Numbered from the stretch's first letter, positions 36,764-52,087 are shown. The stretch: 64,000 nt of DNA from Haliea alexandrii (GCF_003719295.1 NZ_RFLW01000001.1:372001-436000), one strand, 5' to 3'. The notes: a model not told the origin generated them from the letters alone. Numbers and translations are program-made.

Positions 36764-38491
36764 ATGGATTTCCAACGTACTCTGCTGATCGGCGCCATCG
36801 CGCTACTTTCGTTCATGCTGTTGACCGAGTGGGTCGCGTTCAAGGATGCCAAAACCACCGCAGCGCAGCCGACTGCCAGCCGCCTGATCAGCAGTGAACC
36901 CGATGGGCTACCCGCAACGGGCAGTGAGCTGCCACTCGCCGTACCCGCCATTACCGCGCCGGGCACTGGCGACGAGGACCTGCCGCAAGCGCCCGAAGCC
37001 ATTGCCGAGCAGCAAACCGCTGCACCCGTGGCGACAGAGAGCGGCACCGGCAGCGACATTATTACCGTACATACAGACGTCCTGCAGGTTGCCATCGATC
37101 TACAGGGGGGTGACATCGTGGAACTCGCCCTGCCGGAGCATCTGGAAGACATCGACGCACCTGATCAGCCCTTCGTGCTACTGGAACAGAACGAACGCCG
37201 TATTTATGTCGCGCAGAGCGGCCTGATCGGGCCCAACGGCATCGACAGCGAATCACGCGCGCATTTCACAACCACGCAGTCACGCTACGAGCTGGCACCC
37301 GGCGCCGACGAACTTCAGGTCGACCTGCTGTGGCAGAACGCGCAGGGGCTCTCCGTTACCAAACGCTTCACCTTGCGCCGCAGCGATTATTTGCTGACCG
37401 TCAGCTATATTGTCGACAACCAGACTGGCGAGCGCTGGCAGGGCAACCTGTTCGGCCAGATCAAGCGCGACAGCAGCAAACCGTCTACTGTCGATTCCAG
37501 CGGCATGGGCCTGCAGCCCTTCCTGGGTGCAGCCATTACACAGCCGGATGAGCGCTTCACCAAATTCACCTTCAAGGACATGCAGGAAGAGCCGTTCCGC
37601 GAGCAACTGCCTGGCGGCTGGATAGCCATGATCCAGCACTACTTCCTCAGCGCCTGGATTCCCGCAGCGGACCAGAGTCACACCTACAGCACCCGGGTCA
37701 CCGCTTCCGGCTTCAACATCGCCGGCTTCACCAGCCCGGCGCTGGTCGTAGATTCGGGTGAACAGGGTGCCGTCAGCGCAGGTTTCTACGCGGGCCCGAA
37801 AGACCAGTACCGGCTGGCGGAAATTTCCCCGTATCTGGACCTGAGCGTCGACTACGGGTGGCTGTGGTGGATTGCGCAGCCACTGTTCTGGCTGCTGATC
37901 AAGATACACAGCTTTGTAGGCAACTGGGGTGTCGCCATTATCCTGCTTACGGTGCTGATCAAAACCGTGTTCTTCAAGTTGTCAGCCACCAGCTATCGCT
38001 CGATGGCCAACATGCGTCGCGTTGCGCCGAAAATGCAGGACATTCGCGAGCAATACGCTGACGACAAGGCCAAGCAAAGCCAGGCCATGATGGAGCTGTA
38101 CCGCAAGGAGAAGATCAACCCGATGGGAGGCTGCCTGCCGGTACTGGTGCAAATGCCGGTGTTCATCTCGCTGTACTGGGTGCTGATGGAGAGTGTTGAA
38201 CTGCGCCACTCACCGTTCTTCCTGTGGATCGAAGACCTCTCGGTAATGGACCCCTACTTCGTACTGCCCCTGTTGATGGGCGCCAGCATGTGGTTCATGC
38301 AGAAGCTCAACCCGCCACCGCCGGATCCCATGCAGGCGAAAATCATGCAGTGGCTGCCGGTCATCTTCACCTTCTTCTTCCTGTGGTTTCCGGCAGGCCT
38401 GGTACTGTACTGGGTGGTCAACAACCTGCTCTCAATGGCGCAGCAGTATGTTATTACCCGGCAAATTGAAAAGTCGGACGCCAAAGCCTAA
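36764..38491 (+). CDS. yidC: Membrane protein insertase YidC
   Basis: 575 residues. One N-terminal transmembrane helix (about 5-22), a Pro/Ala/Thr-rich linker, a large periplasmic beta-sandwich domain (about 90-345), and the conserved insertase core with five helices. Signatures: SYRSMANMRRVAPKM, KEKINPMGGCLPVLVQMPVFI and WFPAGLVLYWVVNN. Inserts and folds inner-membrane proteins, including subunits of the ATP synthase encoded 7 kb downstream. Confidence 0.97.
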   Translation: MDFQRTLLIGAIALLSFMLLTEWVAFKDAKTTAAQPTASRLISSEPDGLPATGSELPLAVPAITAPGTGDEDLPQAPEAIAEQQTAAPVATESGTGSDIITVHTDVLQVAIDLQGGDIVELALPEHLEDIDAPDQPFVLLEQNERRIYVAQSGLIGPNGIDSESRAHFTTTQSRYELAPGADELQVDLLWQNAQGLSVTKRFTLRRSDYLLTVSYIVDNQTGERWQGNLFGQIKRDSSKPSTVDSSGMGLQPFLGAAITQPDERFTKFTFKDMQEEPFREQLPGGWIAMIQHYFLSAWIPAADQSHTYSTRVTASGFNIAGFTSPALVVDSGEQGAVSAGFYAGPKDQYRLAEISPYLDLSVDYGWLWWIAQPLFWLLIKIHSFVGNWGVAIILLTVLIKTVFFKLSATSYRSMANMRRVAPKMQDIREQYADDKAKQSQAMMELYRKEKINPMGGCLPVLVQMPVFISLYWVLMESVELRHSPFFLWIEDLSVMDPYFVLPLLMGASMWFMQKLNPPPPDPMQAKIMQWLPVIFTFFFLWFPAGLVLYWVVNNLLSMAQQYVITRQIEKSDAKA

Positions 38492-38500
38492 GCCTGGTAT

Positions 38501-38516
38501 CGCCCCCTGCGGGGCG
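38501..38516 (+). repeat. GC-rich hairpin between yidC and mnmE
   Basis: CGCCCC (38501-38506) and GGGGCG (38511-38516) pair around CTGC, 10 bp after the yidC stop. No T run follows, so it is more likely an attenuating or stabilising hairpin than a terminator. Confidence 0.4.
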
Positions 38517-38542
38517 CTGCACGGCTGGCGTACACTGCCGCT

Positions 38543-39904
38543 GTGACCATCGCGCACGACAATTCGGAAACCATCGCCGCCATCGCCACCGCTGCCGGTC
38601 GCGGTGGCATCGGCATCGTGCGCCTCTCGGGCCCCGCAGCAGCCGCTATCGCCGAGCGTATTACCGGCAAATCGCTAACACCGCGACACGCACATTTCAG
38701 TGTCTTCAGGGATGCACAGGGTGAGCCACTCGACAGCGGTATCGCCCTCTATTTCCCTGCGCCTCACTCCTTCACGGGCGAAGATGTCGTGGAACTGCAG
38801 GGGCACGGCGGCCCGGTGGTGCTCGACCTCATTGTGGCTGCCTGTCTCGCTGCCGGGGCACGCCAGGCACGAGCCGGGGAATTTTCCGAGCGCGCCTACC
38901 TCAACGACAAACTGGACCTTGCCCAGGCCGAGGCCATCGCGGACCTCATCAACAGCACCACGGCACAGGCTGCACGCAACGCACACCGCTCTCTGCAGGG
39001 AGCGTTCTCAACGGAAATCGATCACCTGGTAGCGGAGGTAACACGCCTGCGCATTTACGTGGAAGCCGCCATCGATTTCCCGGAGGAAGAAATCGATTTT
39101 CTCGCCGATGGACACGTCGCCGACTCACTGCGAGCGCTACAACAACAGCTGGCAGCGGTCATGGCCTCGGCACAACAGGGGAGCCTGCTGCGCGAAGGTA
39201 TGAAGGTGGTGATAGCAGGGAAACCCAATGCGGGAAAATCAAGCCTGCTTAACGCGCTCGCCGGCCAGGACAGCGCCATTGTCACCGCCATTGCCGGAAC
39301 CACCCGGGATATCTTGCGCGAGCATATCCAGATCGACGGCATGCCGCTGCATATTGTTGATACAGCGGGACTCCGGGCCAGCGAGGACGCGGTGGAACAG
39401 GAGGGGATTCGCCGTGCCCAGCGGGAAATCGCCAGCGCGGATCGCATACTCCTCGTAATCGATATGACCGACTGCAGTCCACTGCCGGATGACCTCTGGC
39501 CCGGTTTTCCACAGACATCGGTACCCATCACACGTATCCACAACAAATGCGACCTCGCCGGGGAGCCGCCCGCGATCACCGGCTCCGGTGATGACGTCAC
39601 GCTGCAGCTGTGCGCACGCTCTGGCGCTGGCATCGACCTGCTGCGTGACCACTTGAAACAATGTATCGGCTACACCGGCGCGTCGGGAGATGCCTTCAGC
39701 GCGCGGCGCCGGCATCTACAGGCCTTGCAGGCGGCCGCCGAGCATCTGGAAAACGGCCGGCTTCAACTGGAGGAGGCGGGCGCCGGCGAATTGCTCGCCG
39801 AGGATCTGCGCCAGTGCCACGACGCCCTGGGAGATATCACCGGCAGGATGACCAGTGATGCATTGCTGGGAGAGATTTTTTCCAGCTTCTGTATCGGCAA
39901 GTGA
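38543..39904 (+). CDS. mnmE: tRNA modification GTPase MnmE
   Basis: 453-residue GTPase that with MnmG makes the 5-carboxymethylaminomethyl group at U34 of certain tRNAs. N-terminal folate-binding domain ([20 protein letters not shown]), G domain with P-loop [15 protein letters not shown] and the DTAGLR switch II, and the diagnostic C-terminal FCIGK with the catalytic Cys. GTG 38543 start. Its partner mnmG follows after a 493-bp spacer. Confidence 0.97.
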   Translation: MTIAHDNSETIAAIATAAGRGGIGIVRLSGPAAAAIAERITGKSLTPRHAHFSVFRDAQGEPLDSGIALYFPAPHSFTGEDVVELQGHGGPVVLDLIVAACLAAGARQARAGEFSERAYLNDKLDLAQAEAIADLINSTTAQAARNAHRSLQGAFSTEIDHLVAEVTRLRIYVEAAIDFPEEEIDFLADGHVADSLRALQQQLAAVMASAQQGSLLREGMKVVIAGKPNAGKSSLLNALAGQDSAIVTAIAGTTRDILREHIQIDGMPLHIVDTAGLRASEDAVEQEGIRRAQREIASADRILLVIDMTDCSPLPDDLWPGFPQTSVPITRIHNKCDLAGEPPAITGSGDDVTLQLCARSGAGIDLLRDHLKQCIGYTGASGDAFSARRRHLQALQAAAEHLENGRLQLEEAGAGELLAEDLRQCHDALGDITGRMTSDALLGEIFSSFCIGK

Positions 39905-40326
39905 GCCCGGCGCCGTTCCCTGTCTCTGTACCCCCCACCGCACAGGCTATACACACCTTATACAGCGCATCGCGGCATAGACGGCGTTGAGGGTATAAAC
40001 CTGTTGATAACCCGCGGTAGAAAACGGGCATGAGCTGGGGAAAACCTCCTGTGTGCAGTTGGGGTGACGCATACGGGGTTGTTTGGTCCCCAGCCCGTGC
40101 ACAGAGACACCACGCCAGGAACAGGGCTTGCAACGGTACTTTTCATTGCCGCAAGTGAATGAAACATAGGGATTAATAGGCCTTACACACAGAAACTGTC
40201 GACCTATTCAATAACAACATCAGTTCTATTCTTTCATTCCCAATACCTATTTACTTAAATATTTATAAACATCATTTTCAAGCGCGAAAGCATTCAGGCT
40301 CCACGAACAAAAACACAGAACATCTT
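39905..40326. other. AT-rich mnmE-mnmG spacer with DnaA-box-like sequences
   Basis: This gene-free stretch becomes strongly AT-rich from about 40140 to 40290. One- mismatch DnaA boxes are seen at 39947-39955 (CTATACACA), 40002-40010 (TTATCAACA on the - strand) and 40183-40191 (TTACACACA). In enterobacteria and vibrios oriC is beside mnmG, so this could be a secondary or alternative origin, or a DnaA-responsive promoter region for mnmG. No protein or RNA gene was seen. Confidence 0.5.
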
Positions 40327-40355
40327 TTGAACAACCGGGTTCCCGGACGTATAAT
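40327..40355 (+). promoter_or_regulatory. mnmG promoter with palindromic spacer
   Basis: TTGAAC (40327-40332) and TATAAT (40350-40355) with a 17-bp spacer. The spacer itself holds CCGGG-TT-CCCGG (40335-40346), a perfect inverted repeat that could be an operator. Confidence 0.75.
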
Positions 40356-40360
40356 CGCCG

Positions 40361-40382
40361 GCCCGGTGACGAGCTGCCGGGC
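40361..40382 (+). repeat. Leader hairpin next to the mnmG ribosome site
   Basis: GCCCGG (40361-40366) and CCGGGC (40377-40382) pair around ten bases. The AGGAGG ribosome site follows immediately (40383-40388), so the hairpin could tune mnmG translation. Confidence 0.45.
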
Positions 40383-40397
40383 AGGAGGCGCACAGGC

Positions 40398-42296
40398 GTG
40401 GAATACCAGCAGAACTTTGATGTGATTGTGATCGGCGGCGGCCACGCTGGTACCGAAGCCTGTCTGGCCGCCGCGCGCATGGGGTGTCGCACGCTGCTGT
40501 TGACGCACAGTGTGGATACCTTGGGGCAAATGTCCTGTAACCCCGCGATTGGCGGTATTGGCAAAAGCCACCTGGTGCGGGAAGTGGATGCACTCGGTGG
40601 TGCCATGGCGCGCGCTACGGACCGCGCCGGCATCCAGTTTCGCGTGTTGAACGCGCGCAAGGGGCCCGCCGTGCGGGCGACACGCGCCCAGGCCGACCGT
40701 GTGCTGTACCGCAACGCCATTCGCGAGATCATTGAAGCCCAGCCCGGCCTGTCGATTTTTCAGCAACCCGTGGATGACCTGCTGGTAGAGCACGGCCGCG
40801 TCGCCGGCGCGATAACCCAGATGGGCCTGATATTTCGTGCGCCCACCGTGGTGTTGACCACCGGCACATTCCTCGGCGGAAAAATCCACATCGGCCTGCA
40901 GAACAGCTCTGGCGGCCGGGCAGGTGACCCGCCCTCCATTGCCCTGGCGCAGCGACTGCGCGAAATGCCTTTTCGCGTCGATCGCCTGAAAACCGGGACA
41001 CCGCCGCGTATTGATGCGCGCAGCGTGGATTTCAGTTCACTGGAAGAACAGTGGGGCGACAGCAATGCGCCCGCCATGTCGTTCCTCGGCAGTGTCAGTG
41101 AGCGTCCGGAGCAGCGCTGCTGCTGGATCACACACACCAACGAGCACACTCACGACATCATTCGCGGTGGCCTGGATCGTTCGCCCATGTACTCCGGCGT
41201 GATTGAGGGCGTCGGGCCACGCTACTGCCCGAGCATTGAAGACAAAATTCACCGATTTGCCGGTAAAGCCTCGCATCAGGTCTTCATCGAGCCCGAGGGC
41301 CTGACCACCAGCGAACTCTATCCCAACGGCATTTCCACCAGCCTGCCTTTTGATGTGCAGCTGGCGCTGGTACGTTCCATTCAGGGCTTCGAGAATGCGC
41401 ACATCACACGGCCCGGTTATGCCATCGAGTACGACTACTTTGACCCGCGTGACCTCAGCTATTCACTGGAAACCAGGGCGCTCCCGGGTCTCTATTTTGC
41501 GGGCCAGATCAACGGCACAACCGGCTACGAGGAGGCCGCGGCCCAGGGTCTGCTGGCCGGCCTGAATGCCGCGCTGGCCGTGCAGGGCAAGGCGCCGTGG
41601 TGCCCCCGGCGCGATGAAGCCTACATCGGCGTACTCGTGGATGACCTCATCACCATGGGTACACTCGAGCCCTACCGCATGTTCACCTCCCGCGCCGAGT
41701 ACCGTCTGCTGCTGCGCGAAGACAACGCCGATCTGCGCCTGACGGAAACAGCGCGCAGCATGGGCCTGGTCGATGACCAGCGCTGGGCACGCTTCGCACG
41801 CAAGCGCGATGCCATTGCCTGCGAAACCCAGCGCCTGGCGACCACCTGGCTGCATCCGGGAACGTTGGAGGCGGCAGCGCTCGCGCCCAAACTGAAGGCG
41901 CCGCTGTCGCGGGAATACAGCCTCGCGGATCTGCTCAAGCGCCCGGGTATCGGTTACGCCGATGTCGCCGGCCTCAAAGGGCAGGCACTGGAAGATGAGC
42001 AGGCCTCTGAGCAGGTGGAAATCCAGGCTAAATATGCCGGTTATATCGACCGTCAGCAGGACGAGATTGCGCGCTTGCGCCGCTATGAGGAAACGCCGTT
42101 GCCCGCATCCCTGGATTACCAGGCGGTGGATGGCCTGTCTCACGAGGTGCGTCAGAAGCTCACCGACGCCCGTCCAGAAACCCTCGCCCGCGCCGGCAGG
42201 ATTCCGGGTGTGACCCCTGCGGCGGTGTCGCTGCTGCTGATTTACCTGAAGAAGCGCGGCGCCCTCGAGCGCAGCAGCGACCGCATAAGCGCCTGA
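40398..42296 (+). CDS. mnmG: tRNA uridine-5-carboxymethylaminomethyl modification enzyme MnmG
   Basis: 632-residue FAD-dependent partner of MnmE. FAD-binding motif [21 protein letters not shown] at the start (in part), then [33 protein letters not shown], and the C-terminal helical domain with [21 protein letters not shown] start at 40398 after AGGAGG. rsmG follows after one base. Confidence 0.97.
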   Translation: MEYQQNFDVIVIGGGHAGTEACLAAARMGCRTLLLTHSVDTLGQMSCNPAIGGIGKSHLVREVDALGGAMARATDRAGIQFRVLNARKGPAVRATRAQADRVLYRNAIREIIEAQPGLSIFQQPVDDLLVEHGRVAGAITQMGLIFRAPTVVLTTGTFLGGKIHIGLQNSSGGRAGDPPSIALAQRLREMPFRVDRLKTGTPPRIDARSVDFSSLEEQWGDSNAPAMSFLGSVSERPEQRCCWITHTNEHTHDIIRGGLDRSPMYSGVIEGVGPRYCPSIEDKIHRFAGKASHQVFIEPEGLTTSELYPNGISTSLPFDVQLALVRSIQGFENAHITRPGYAIEYDYFDPRDLSYSLETRALPGLYFAGQINGTTGYEEAAAQGLLAGLNAALAVQGKAPWCPRRDEAYIGVLVDDLITMGTLEPYRMFTSRAEYRLLLREDNADLRLTETARSMGLVDDQRWARFARKRDAIACETQRLATTWLHPGTLEAAALAPKLKAPLSREYSLADLLKRPGIGYADVAGLKGQALEDEQASEQVEIQAKYAGYIDRQQDEIARLRRYEETPLPASLDYQAVDGLSHEVRQKLTDARPETLARAGRIPGVTPAAVSLLLIYLKKRGALERSSDRISA

Positions 42297-42297
42297 T

Positions 42298-42951
42298 TTG
42301 GACGCTGCACTTGCGCGCCAGCTGACCACGGGGCTCGACAGCCTGAGTGTAACAGCCACCACAGCGCAGCAGAAAATGCTGCTGGACTACCTCGCGCTGC
42401 TGAAGAAGTGGAATGCCGCCTACAACCTGACGGCGATACGCGATCCCGCCGCCATGGTGACGCGGCACCTGCTCGACAGCCTGGCGGTGGCACCCTGGCT
42501 CACGGGTGAGCGCTGCATTGATGTGGGTACCGGCGCCGGATTACCCGGTATACCCCTGGCCATTCTGTTTCCCCAGCGTGAGTTCGATCTGCTGGACAGT
42601 AATGGCAAGAAAACCCGTTTCCTGTTTCAGGCCAAAACCGCTCTCGGTCTGGATAACGTCACCGTGCACCACGCGCGGGTAGAAAGCTTCTCGCCAGACT
42701 GCTGCTATGATGTGGTGCTCTCCCGGGCGTTTGCGTCACTCTCCGATATGCTGGCAGGAACCCGACATTTACTCTGTCCGGGCGGGGTTTTGCTTGCCAT
42801 GAAGGGCGCGCGCCCCGATGATGAACTGGTGTCGATTGAGCGCCACTGCGCCGTGCGACACATTCGGCCCCTGTCGGTGCCGGGGCTTGACGAGCAACGC
42901 CACTTGGTAGAACTTGCCCTGTTGCCGTCAATCGACAATCTGCAGCGGTAA
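42298..42951 (+). CDS. rsmG: 16S rRNA (guanine-527-N7)-methyltransferase RsmG
   Basis: 217 residues. Methylates G527 of 16S rRNA using S-adenosylmethionine. Conserved LLKKWNAAYNLTAIRD, the SAM-binding loop DVGTGAGLPGIPLAI and FDLLDSNGKKTRFL. The start is TTG 42298, one base after the mnmG stop, implying translational coupling. No better start exists before the conserved region. Confidence 0.94.
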   Translation: MDAALARQLTTGLDSLSVTATTAQQKMLLDYLALLKKWNAAYNLTAIRDPAAMVTRHLLDSLAVAPWLTGERCIDVGTGAGLPGIPLAILFPQREFDLLDSNGKKTRFLFQAKTALGLDNVTVHHARVESFSPDCCYDVVLSRAFASLSDMLAGTRHLLCPGGVLLAMKGARPDDELVSIERHCAVRHIRPLSVPGLDEQRHLVELALLPSIDNLQR

Positions 42952-42976
42952 TAGCCGACTAAACGGGGAGTGGGCC

Positions 42977-43780
42977 TTGGCACGAGTTCTTGCAATTGCA
43001 AACCAGAAGGGCGGGGTGGGTAAAACCACCACCTCTGTCAATTTGGCCGCATCCCTTGCCGCAATGAAAAAACGCCTGCTGCTGGTGGATCTCGACCCGC
43101 AGGGCAACGCCACGATGGGCAGTGGTATCGACAAGCACGGTGTTGAGCGCAGTATTTACGATGTGCTGGTGCACCGTGCCCCGGTACATTTGATCACCCG
43201 GCGCGTACCCGAGGGTGGCTTTGATGTGTTGCCATCCAATGACGACCTCACTGCGGCCGAAGTGGAACTGATGGGGGTGGAGCAACGCGAACGGCGACTT
43301 AACACTGCGCTGCGTGAGGTGGCGTCAGCTTACGACTACATTCTTATCGACTGCCCTCCGTCCCTGAACATGCTCACCCTCAACGGCCTGGTTGCGGCGG
43401 ATGGCGTCGTGATCGCCATGCAGTGTGAGTACTATGCCCTTGAGGGCCTCTCGGCATTGGTCAATACCATTCGCCGCGTGGCGGAGTCGGTGAACCCGTT
43501 GTTACAGATCGAGGGCATCTTGCGCACGCTGTACGACCCCCGCAACAGCTTGACCAACCAGGTGTCGAACCAGTTGCACGAGCATTTTGGTGAGGCGGTC
43601 TACCGCACGGTGATTCCGCGCAACGTGCGTTTGGCCGAGGCGCCGAGTCACGGCCTGCCGGTCATGTATTACGACCGCCACTCGCGCGGCTCGCGTGCTT
43701 ACATGGCCCTGGCGGGTGAGCTTATTCGCCGTGAAGAGAAGCGCAGCATCGCCACTGGCAGTGCCGCGACCAAGGTATAG
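42977..43780 (+). CDS. parA: Chromosome partitioning ATPase ParA
   Basis: 267 residues from TTG 42977, preceded by GGGGAG; the frame extends into rsmG but homologues begin directly with ARVLAIANQKGG. Deviant Walker A KGGVGKTTTS (11-20), DLDPQGNATMG and the DCPPSLNMLTLN Walker B region. Works with ParB on the parS sites in recF to segregate the origin. Confidence 0.96.
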   Translation: MARVLAIANQKGGVGKTTTSVNLAASLAAMKKRLLLVDLDPQGNATMGSGIDKHGVERSIYDVLVHRAPVHLITRRVPEGGFDVLPSNDDLTAAEVELMGVEQRERRLNTALREVASAYDYILIDCPPSLNMLTLNGLVAADGVVIAMQCEYYALEGLSALVNTIRRVAESVNPLLQIEGILRTLYDPRNSLTNQVSNQLHEHFGEAVYRTVIPRNVRLAEAPSHGLPVMYYDRHSRGSRAYMALAGELIRREEKRSIATGSAATKV

Positions 43781-43791
43781 GAGAGCAGAGG

Positions 43792-44685
43792 ATGTCAGCC
43801 AGAAAACGGGGATTGGGGCGCGGGCTGGATGCGCTGCTCGGTGCCGGTACCCAGCCCCGCGAACTGCCTGAAGGGGAAGTGTCGGCCGCCGGTGGTGACG
43901 CGCAGCAACAGGTGCTGAAAGACCTGCCGGTGGATCTGATACAGCGCGGGAAATACCAGCCGCGGCGCGATATTGACCCCGAATCCCTGCAGGAACTGGC
44001 TGACAGCATTCGCGCCCAGGGCATCATGCAGCCCATCGTGGTGCGCCCCGTTGCCGAACGCAAGTACGAAATCATTGCTGGTGAACGCCGTTGGCGGGCC
44101 GCACAGCTGGCTGGCCTTGACCACGTCCCGGCGGTCGTTCGCGATGTCAGCGATGAAGCGGCAATCGCCATGGCGCTGATCGAGAACATACAGCGCGAAG
44201 ACCTCAACCCGATCGAAGAGGCGATAGCGCTGCAGCGCCTGCAGCAGGAGTTTCAGCTGACGCAGCAAGAAGTGGCTGACGCGGTGGGTAAATCGCGCTC
44301 CACCGTGACCAACCTGCTGCGCTTGATGTCGTTGCAGAGTGATGTGCGCCTGTTGCTGGAGCGCGGTGACCTGGAAATGGGTCACGCCCGTGCGCTGCTC
44401 GGCATTGAGGGTACGGCGCAATCGCAGGCTGCCAGAACCGTGGTGGGCAAAGGTCTCTCAGTGCGACAAACTGAAGCCCTGGTGCGCGGGCTACTGGCGC
44501 GACAGGACCAGCCGACCGAAGCGCCGCCGCGCATGGACCCGAACATCCGCCAGCTGCAGGATGACCTGTCCCAAAAGATCGGTGCACGGGTGCAGATCCA
44601 GCACGGCGCGAAAGGCAAGGGCAAGCTCGTGTTGACTTATAACAGCCTGGATGAGCTGGACGGTATACTGAGCCATATTCGCTAG
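43792..44685 (+). CDS. parB: Chromosome partitioning protein ParB
   Basis: 297 residues. It binds parS and hydrolyses CTP to slide as a clamp. Start KRGLGRGLDALLG, then YQPRRDIDPESLQELADSI, the CTP-binding GERRWRAAQLAGL, ALIENIQREDLNPIEEA, the HTH with QQEVADAVGKSRSTVTNLLRL, and a C-terminal dimerisation domain. It lies 11 bp after parA and about 11-13 kb from the parS sites. Confidence 0.97.
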   Translation: MSARKRGLGRGLDALLGAGTQPRELPEGEVSAAGGDAQQQVLKDLPVDLIQRGKYQPRRDIDPESLQELADSIRAQGIMQPIVVRPVAERKYEIIAGERRWRAAQLAGLDHVPAVVRDVSDEAAIAMALIENIQREDLNPIEEAIALQRLQQEFQLTQQEVADAVGKSRSTVTNLLRLMSLQSDVRLLLERGDLEMGHARALLGIEGTAQSQAARTVVGKGLSVRQTEALVRGLLARQDQPTEAPPRMDPNIRQLQDDLSQKIGARVQIQHGAKGKGKLVLTYNSLDELDGILSHIR

Positions 44686-44838
44686 CGCCCGGCCTCATTA
44701 CCACAGGATGTAGTGGCTCGCTGTGCGGGAACTACCAGATAGCGTGTGTGACCTTCCAATCGCGGCAAAACGAGGCAAACTGGCGCCAACATGCTGCCAA
44801 CGTCAGCGATATTTCGTGCCGCCAAGGCGGTGATTCGG

Positions 44839-44867
44839 TTGAACCTGCCACCCAATGCCCCTATAAT
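44839..44867 (+). promoter_or_regulatory. ATP synthase operon promoter
   Basis: TTGAAC (44839-44844) and a perfect TATAAT (44862-44867) with the optimal 17-bp spacer, followed by the GC-rich discriminator GCGGGC. The -10 box overlaps the ATG at 44866, so atpI must start downstream of it. Confidence 0.85.
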
Positions 44868-44895
44868 GCGGGCGCCCAAAACGAGGAACAATCGT

Positions 44896-45294
44896 GTGGC
44901 AGGCGTCCATCGCATAGCCCTGATGCAGTTGGCCACGCTCGTTCCTTCATGCCTGCTGGTCTGGCTGGCGCTTGATGAAACGACAGCACTGTCATGGACG
45001 TGCGGCGGTGTGGTGGCGGTAGTGCCGCAGGCGTGGTTTGCCCTGAAGCTGTTTCGCGCGCGCGGCGTGCGACCGGCAACGGAAATCGCACGCTCTGCGC
45101 TGAGCGGCGAAGCCGGCAAGTTCCTCTTGAGCGCGGCGGGATTTGCCGCGGTATTCGCATTGCTGCGGCCGATAGAGCCGGGGGCAGTGTTCGCCGGATA
45201 CGGCGTGATGTTGATAGTGCAAACGATAGGAAGCTGGCGGATGCTGATGTCCCGCGAGCAGAAACAAACCGAAACACCGAAACAAGAGTTGTGA
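44896..45294 (+). CDS. atpI: ATP synthase subunit I (AtpI)
   Basis: 132 residues from GTG 44896, chosen because GAGGAA precedes it and the in-frame ATGs upstream lie at or before the promoter -10 box. Four hydrophobic helices (LMQLATLVPSCLLVWLAL, WTCGGVVAVVPQAWFALKLF, FLLSAAGFAAVFALL, VFAGYGVMLIVQTIG) match AtpI, which helps assemble the c-ring. First gene of the atp operon; atpB follows after 3 bp. Confidence 0.85.
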   Translation: MAGVHRIALMQLATLVPSCLLVWLALDETTALSWTCGGVVAVVPQAWFALKLFRARGVRPATEIARSALSGEAGKFLLSAAGFAAVFALLRPIEPGAVFAGYGVMLIVQTIGSWRMLMSREQKQTETPKQEL

Positions 45295-46176
<882 letters not shown>

Positions 46177-46206
46177 TTCACCTTTAACTTTGGTTATTAA
46201 CGCTAG

Positions 46207-46452
<246 letters not shown>

Positions 46453-46524
46453 GCACGACCAACAACGCAACCGTGAGCGGGGTGGCTGTACTGGCTGCCC
46501 CACCATATCTGTGAGGAGTATGGC

Positions 46525-46995
46525 GTGAATATCAACCTTACGCTTATCGGACAGGTCATCGCCTTCTTCGGCTTCGTCTGGTTCTGCATGAAGTTTGTCT
46601 GGCCGCCCATCATTGCGGCCATGCAGGAGCGCGAAAAGAAAATCGCGGACGGCCTGGCAGCCGCCGATCGTGCCAGCCACGATCTGGAACTGGCGCAGGA
46701 GAAAGCGCTGGAGCGTTTGAAGGAAGCCAAGCATGAGGCGGCCGGTATTGTCGACTCCGCCAACAAGCGTGCCAGCCAGATTGTGGAAGAAGCCAAAACA
46801 GCGGCGGTGACGGAAGCGGAGCGGGTGAAAACTGCTGCGCGCTCGGAGATCGAGCAGGAAACGAACCGTGCCCGCGAGGCACTGCGTTCGCAGGTTGCCG
46901 TGTTGTCTTTGGCCGGTGCCGAAAAAGTGCTTGGCGCAACGATTGATCAGGACGCGCACGCGGACCTGGTCAACAAACTGGCTGCAGAGCTTTGA
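46525..46995 (+). CDS. atpF: ATP synthase Fo subunit b
   Basis: 156 residues: one N-terminal membrane helix ([19 protein letters not shown]) and a long Ala/Glu-rich coiled coil that forms the peripheral stalk. GTG start at 46525 after GAGGAG. Followed by atpH after 13 bp. Confidence 0.96.
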   Translation: MNINLTLIGQVIAFFGFVWFCMKFVWPPIIAAMQEREKKIADGLAAADRASHDLELAQEKALERLKEAKHEAAGIVDSANKRASQIVEEAKTAAVTEAERVKTAARSEIEQETNRAREALRSQVAVLSLAGAEKVLGATIDQDAHADLVNKLAAEL

Positions 46996-47008
46996 TGGTG
47001 AGGACGTT

Positions 47009-47545
47009 ATGGCCGAACTGACCACGCTGGCCCGCCCCTACGCGAAGGCGGCATTCGAGTACGCTCGTGACAGCGAGAGCCTGACCGAGTGGCTGCCGCA
47101 GCTGCAACTGGCTGCTGCCGTTAGTCGCGACAGCCGCATGCAGGCGCTGTTGCGCAACCCGGAAAAAGACGGGCCGCAGCTTGCCAGCGTGCTGGCAGAC
47201 GTGTGCGGTGAGCAGCTCGGCGATGCCGTGCGCAAATTTCTGGGTGTGCTGGCGCAGAACCGGCGCCTGCTTCTGTTGCCACAGATCACCGCGCTGTTTG
47301 CCGGTTACAAGGCGAACTTCGAAAAGTCAGTGGATGTAGAGGTTGTTTCCGCGTTTGATCTGGCGGACGACATGACCGACAAGCTGGCCTCCGCCCTGAG
47401 TACGCGTCTGGAGCGGAAAATAAACGTGCACACCACAACAGACCCCGATCTGTTGGGTGGTGTGTTGATCAGGGCCGGCGATCTGGTGATCGATGGTTCG
47501 GTACGCGGCAGGCTGAACAAGCTGGCCGCGGCAATGAATTTGTAG
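47009..47545 (+). CDS. atpH: ATP synthase F1 subunit delta
   Basis: 178 residues from ATG 47009, matching the family N-terminus [13 protein letters not shown]; the frame is open upstream within atpF. C-terminal signature [21 protein letters not shown]. It joins the peripheral stalk to F1. Confidence 0.97.
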   Translation: MAELTTLARPYAKAAFEYARDSESLTEWLPQLQLAAAVSRDSRMQALLRNPEKDGPQLASVLADVCGEQLGDAVRKFLGVLAQNRRLLLLPQITALFAGYKANFEKSVDVEVVSAFDLADDMTDKLASALSTRLERKINVHTTTDPDLLGGVLIRAGDLVIDGSVRGRLNKLAAAMNL

Positions 47546-47561
47546 GATTGAGGAACAGAGC

Positions 47562-49106
<1,545 letters not shown>

Positions 49107-49121
49107 CCCCGAGGACCGCAG

Positions 49122-51460
<2,339 letters not shown>

Positions 51461-51483
51461 GGCTTGAGCGAGAGGGTCTGGAG

Positions 51484-51912
51484 ATGGCAATGACAATTCA
51501 CTGCGACATCGTCAGTGCGGAGGAGGAGATTTTCTCCGGGCTGGTGGAAATGCTCGTGGCAACCGCCGAACTCGGCGAGATGGGCGTCAGCTACGGCCAC
51601 GCGCCGCTGTTGTCCTCATTGATCCCGGGGCCGATCCGTATCGTCAAGCAGGGCGGTGACGAGGAAGTGTATTACGTATCGGGCGGCTTCATCGAAGTAC
51701 AGCCCGGCGTGGTCTCCATCCTTGCCGATACCGCGCTGCGTGCCGGTGATGTTGACGAAGCAGCCGCCGAGGAAGCGCGCCGCGAGGCCCTGCACACGCT
51801 CACCAATCAATCCGGCGATTTCGACTACGGCCGTGCGTCCGCGCAGTTGGCTGAAGCTGCGGCGCAGCTTGCCGTGCTGCGCAAAATGCGCAACCGCGCG
51901 GGCCGCGGGTAA
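51484..51912 (+). CDS. atpC: ATP synthase F1 subunit epsilon
   Basis: 142 residues. N-terminal beta-barrel ([34 protein letters not shown]) and a two-helix C-terminus that inhibits ATP hydrolysis. ATG 51484 is chosen over 51490 because the family starts MAMT. Last gene of the operon, followed by a strong terminator. Confidence 0.97.
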   Translation: MAMTIHCDIVSAEEEIFSGLVEMLVATAELGEMGVSYGHAPLLSSLIPGPIRIVKQGGDEEVYYVSGGFIEVQPGVVSILADTALRAGDVDEAAAEEARREALHTLTNQSGDFDYGRASAQLAEAAAQLAVLRKMRNRAGRG

Positions 51913-51924
51913 GCGCACCTTCCA

Positions 51925-51948
51925 GGCCCTGTCCAACAGGGCCTTTTT
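51925..51948 (+). terminator. Rho-independent terminator of the atp operon
   Basis: Perfect 7-bp stem GGCCCTG/CAGGGCC (51925-51931, 51937-51943) with loop TCCAA and a T5 run at 51944-51948, 12 bp after the atpC stop. Confidence 0.95.
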
Positions 51949-51988
51949 GTTCCACTTCACACTTTTTGCCATGGCCTGAACAATCAGG

Positions 51989-52016
51989 TTGTTTCCATTT
52001 TTCCTCGCGTTAACAT
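51989..52016 (+). promoter_or_regulatory. Possible glmU promoter
   Basis: TTGTTT (51989-51994) and TAACAT (52011-52016) with a 16-bp spacer, between the atp terminator and glmU. A promoter is expected here because the upstream operon terminates. Confidence 0.45.
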
Positions 52017-52087
52017 GCGTGTTGTCCGGTAGAGCCGCAGCTCCGGCTATTGGCTGGCTACCCACGCTATAACTAAGGGAATCCGCT

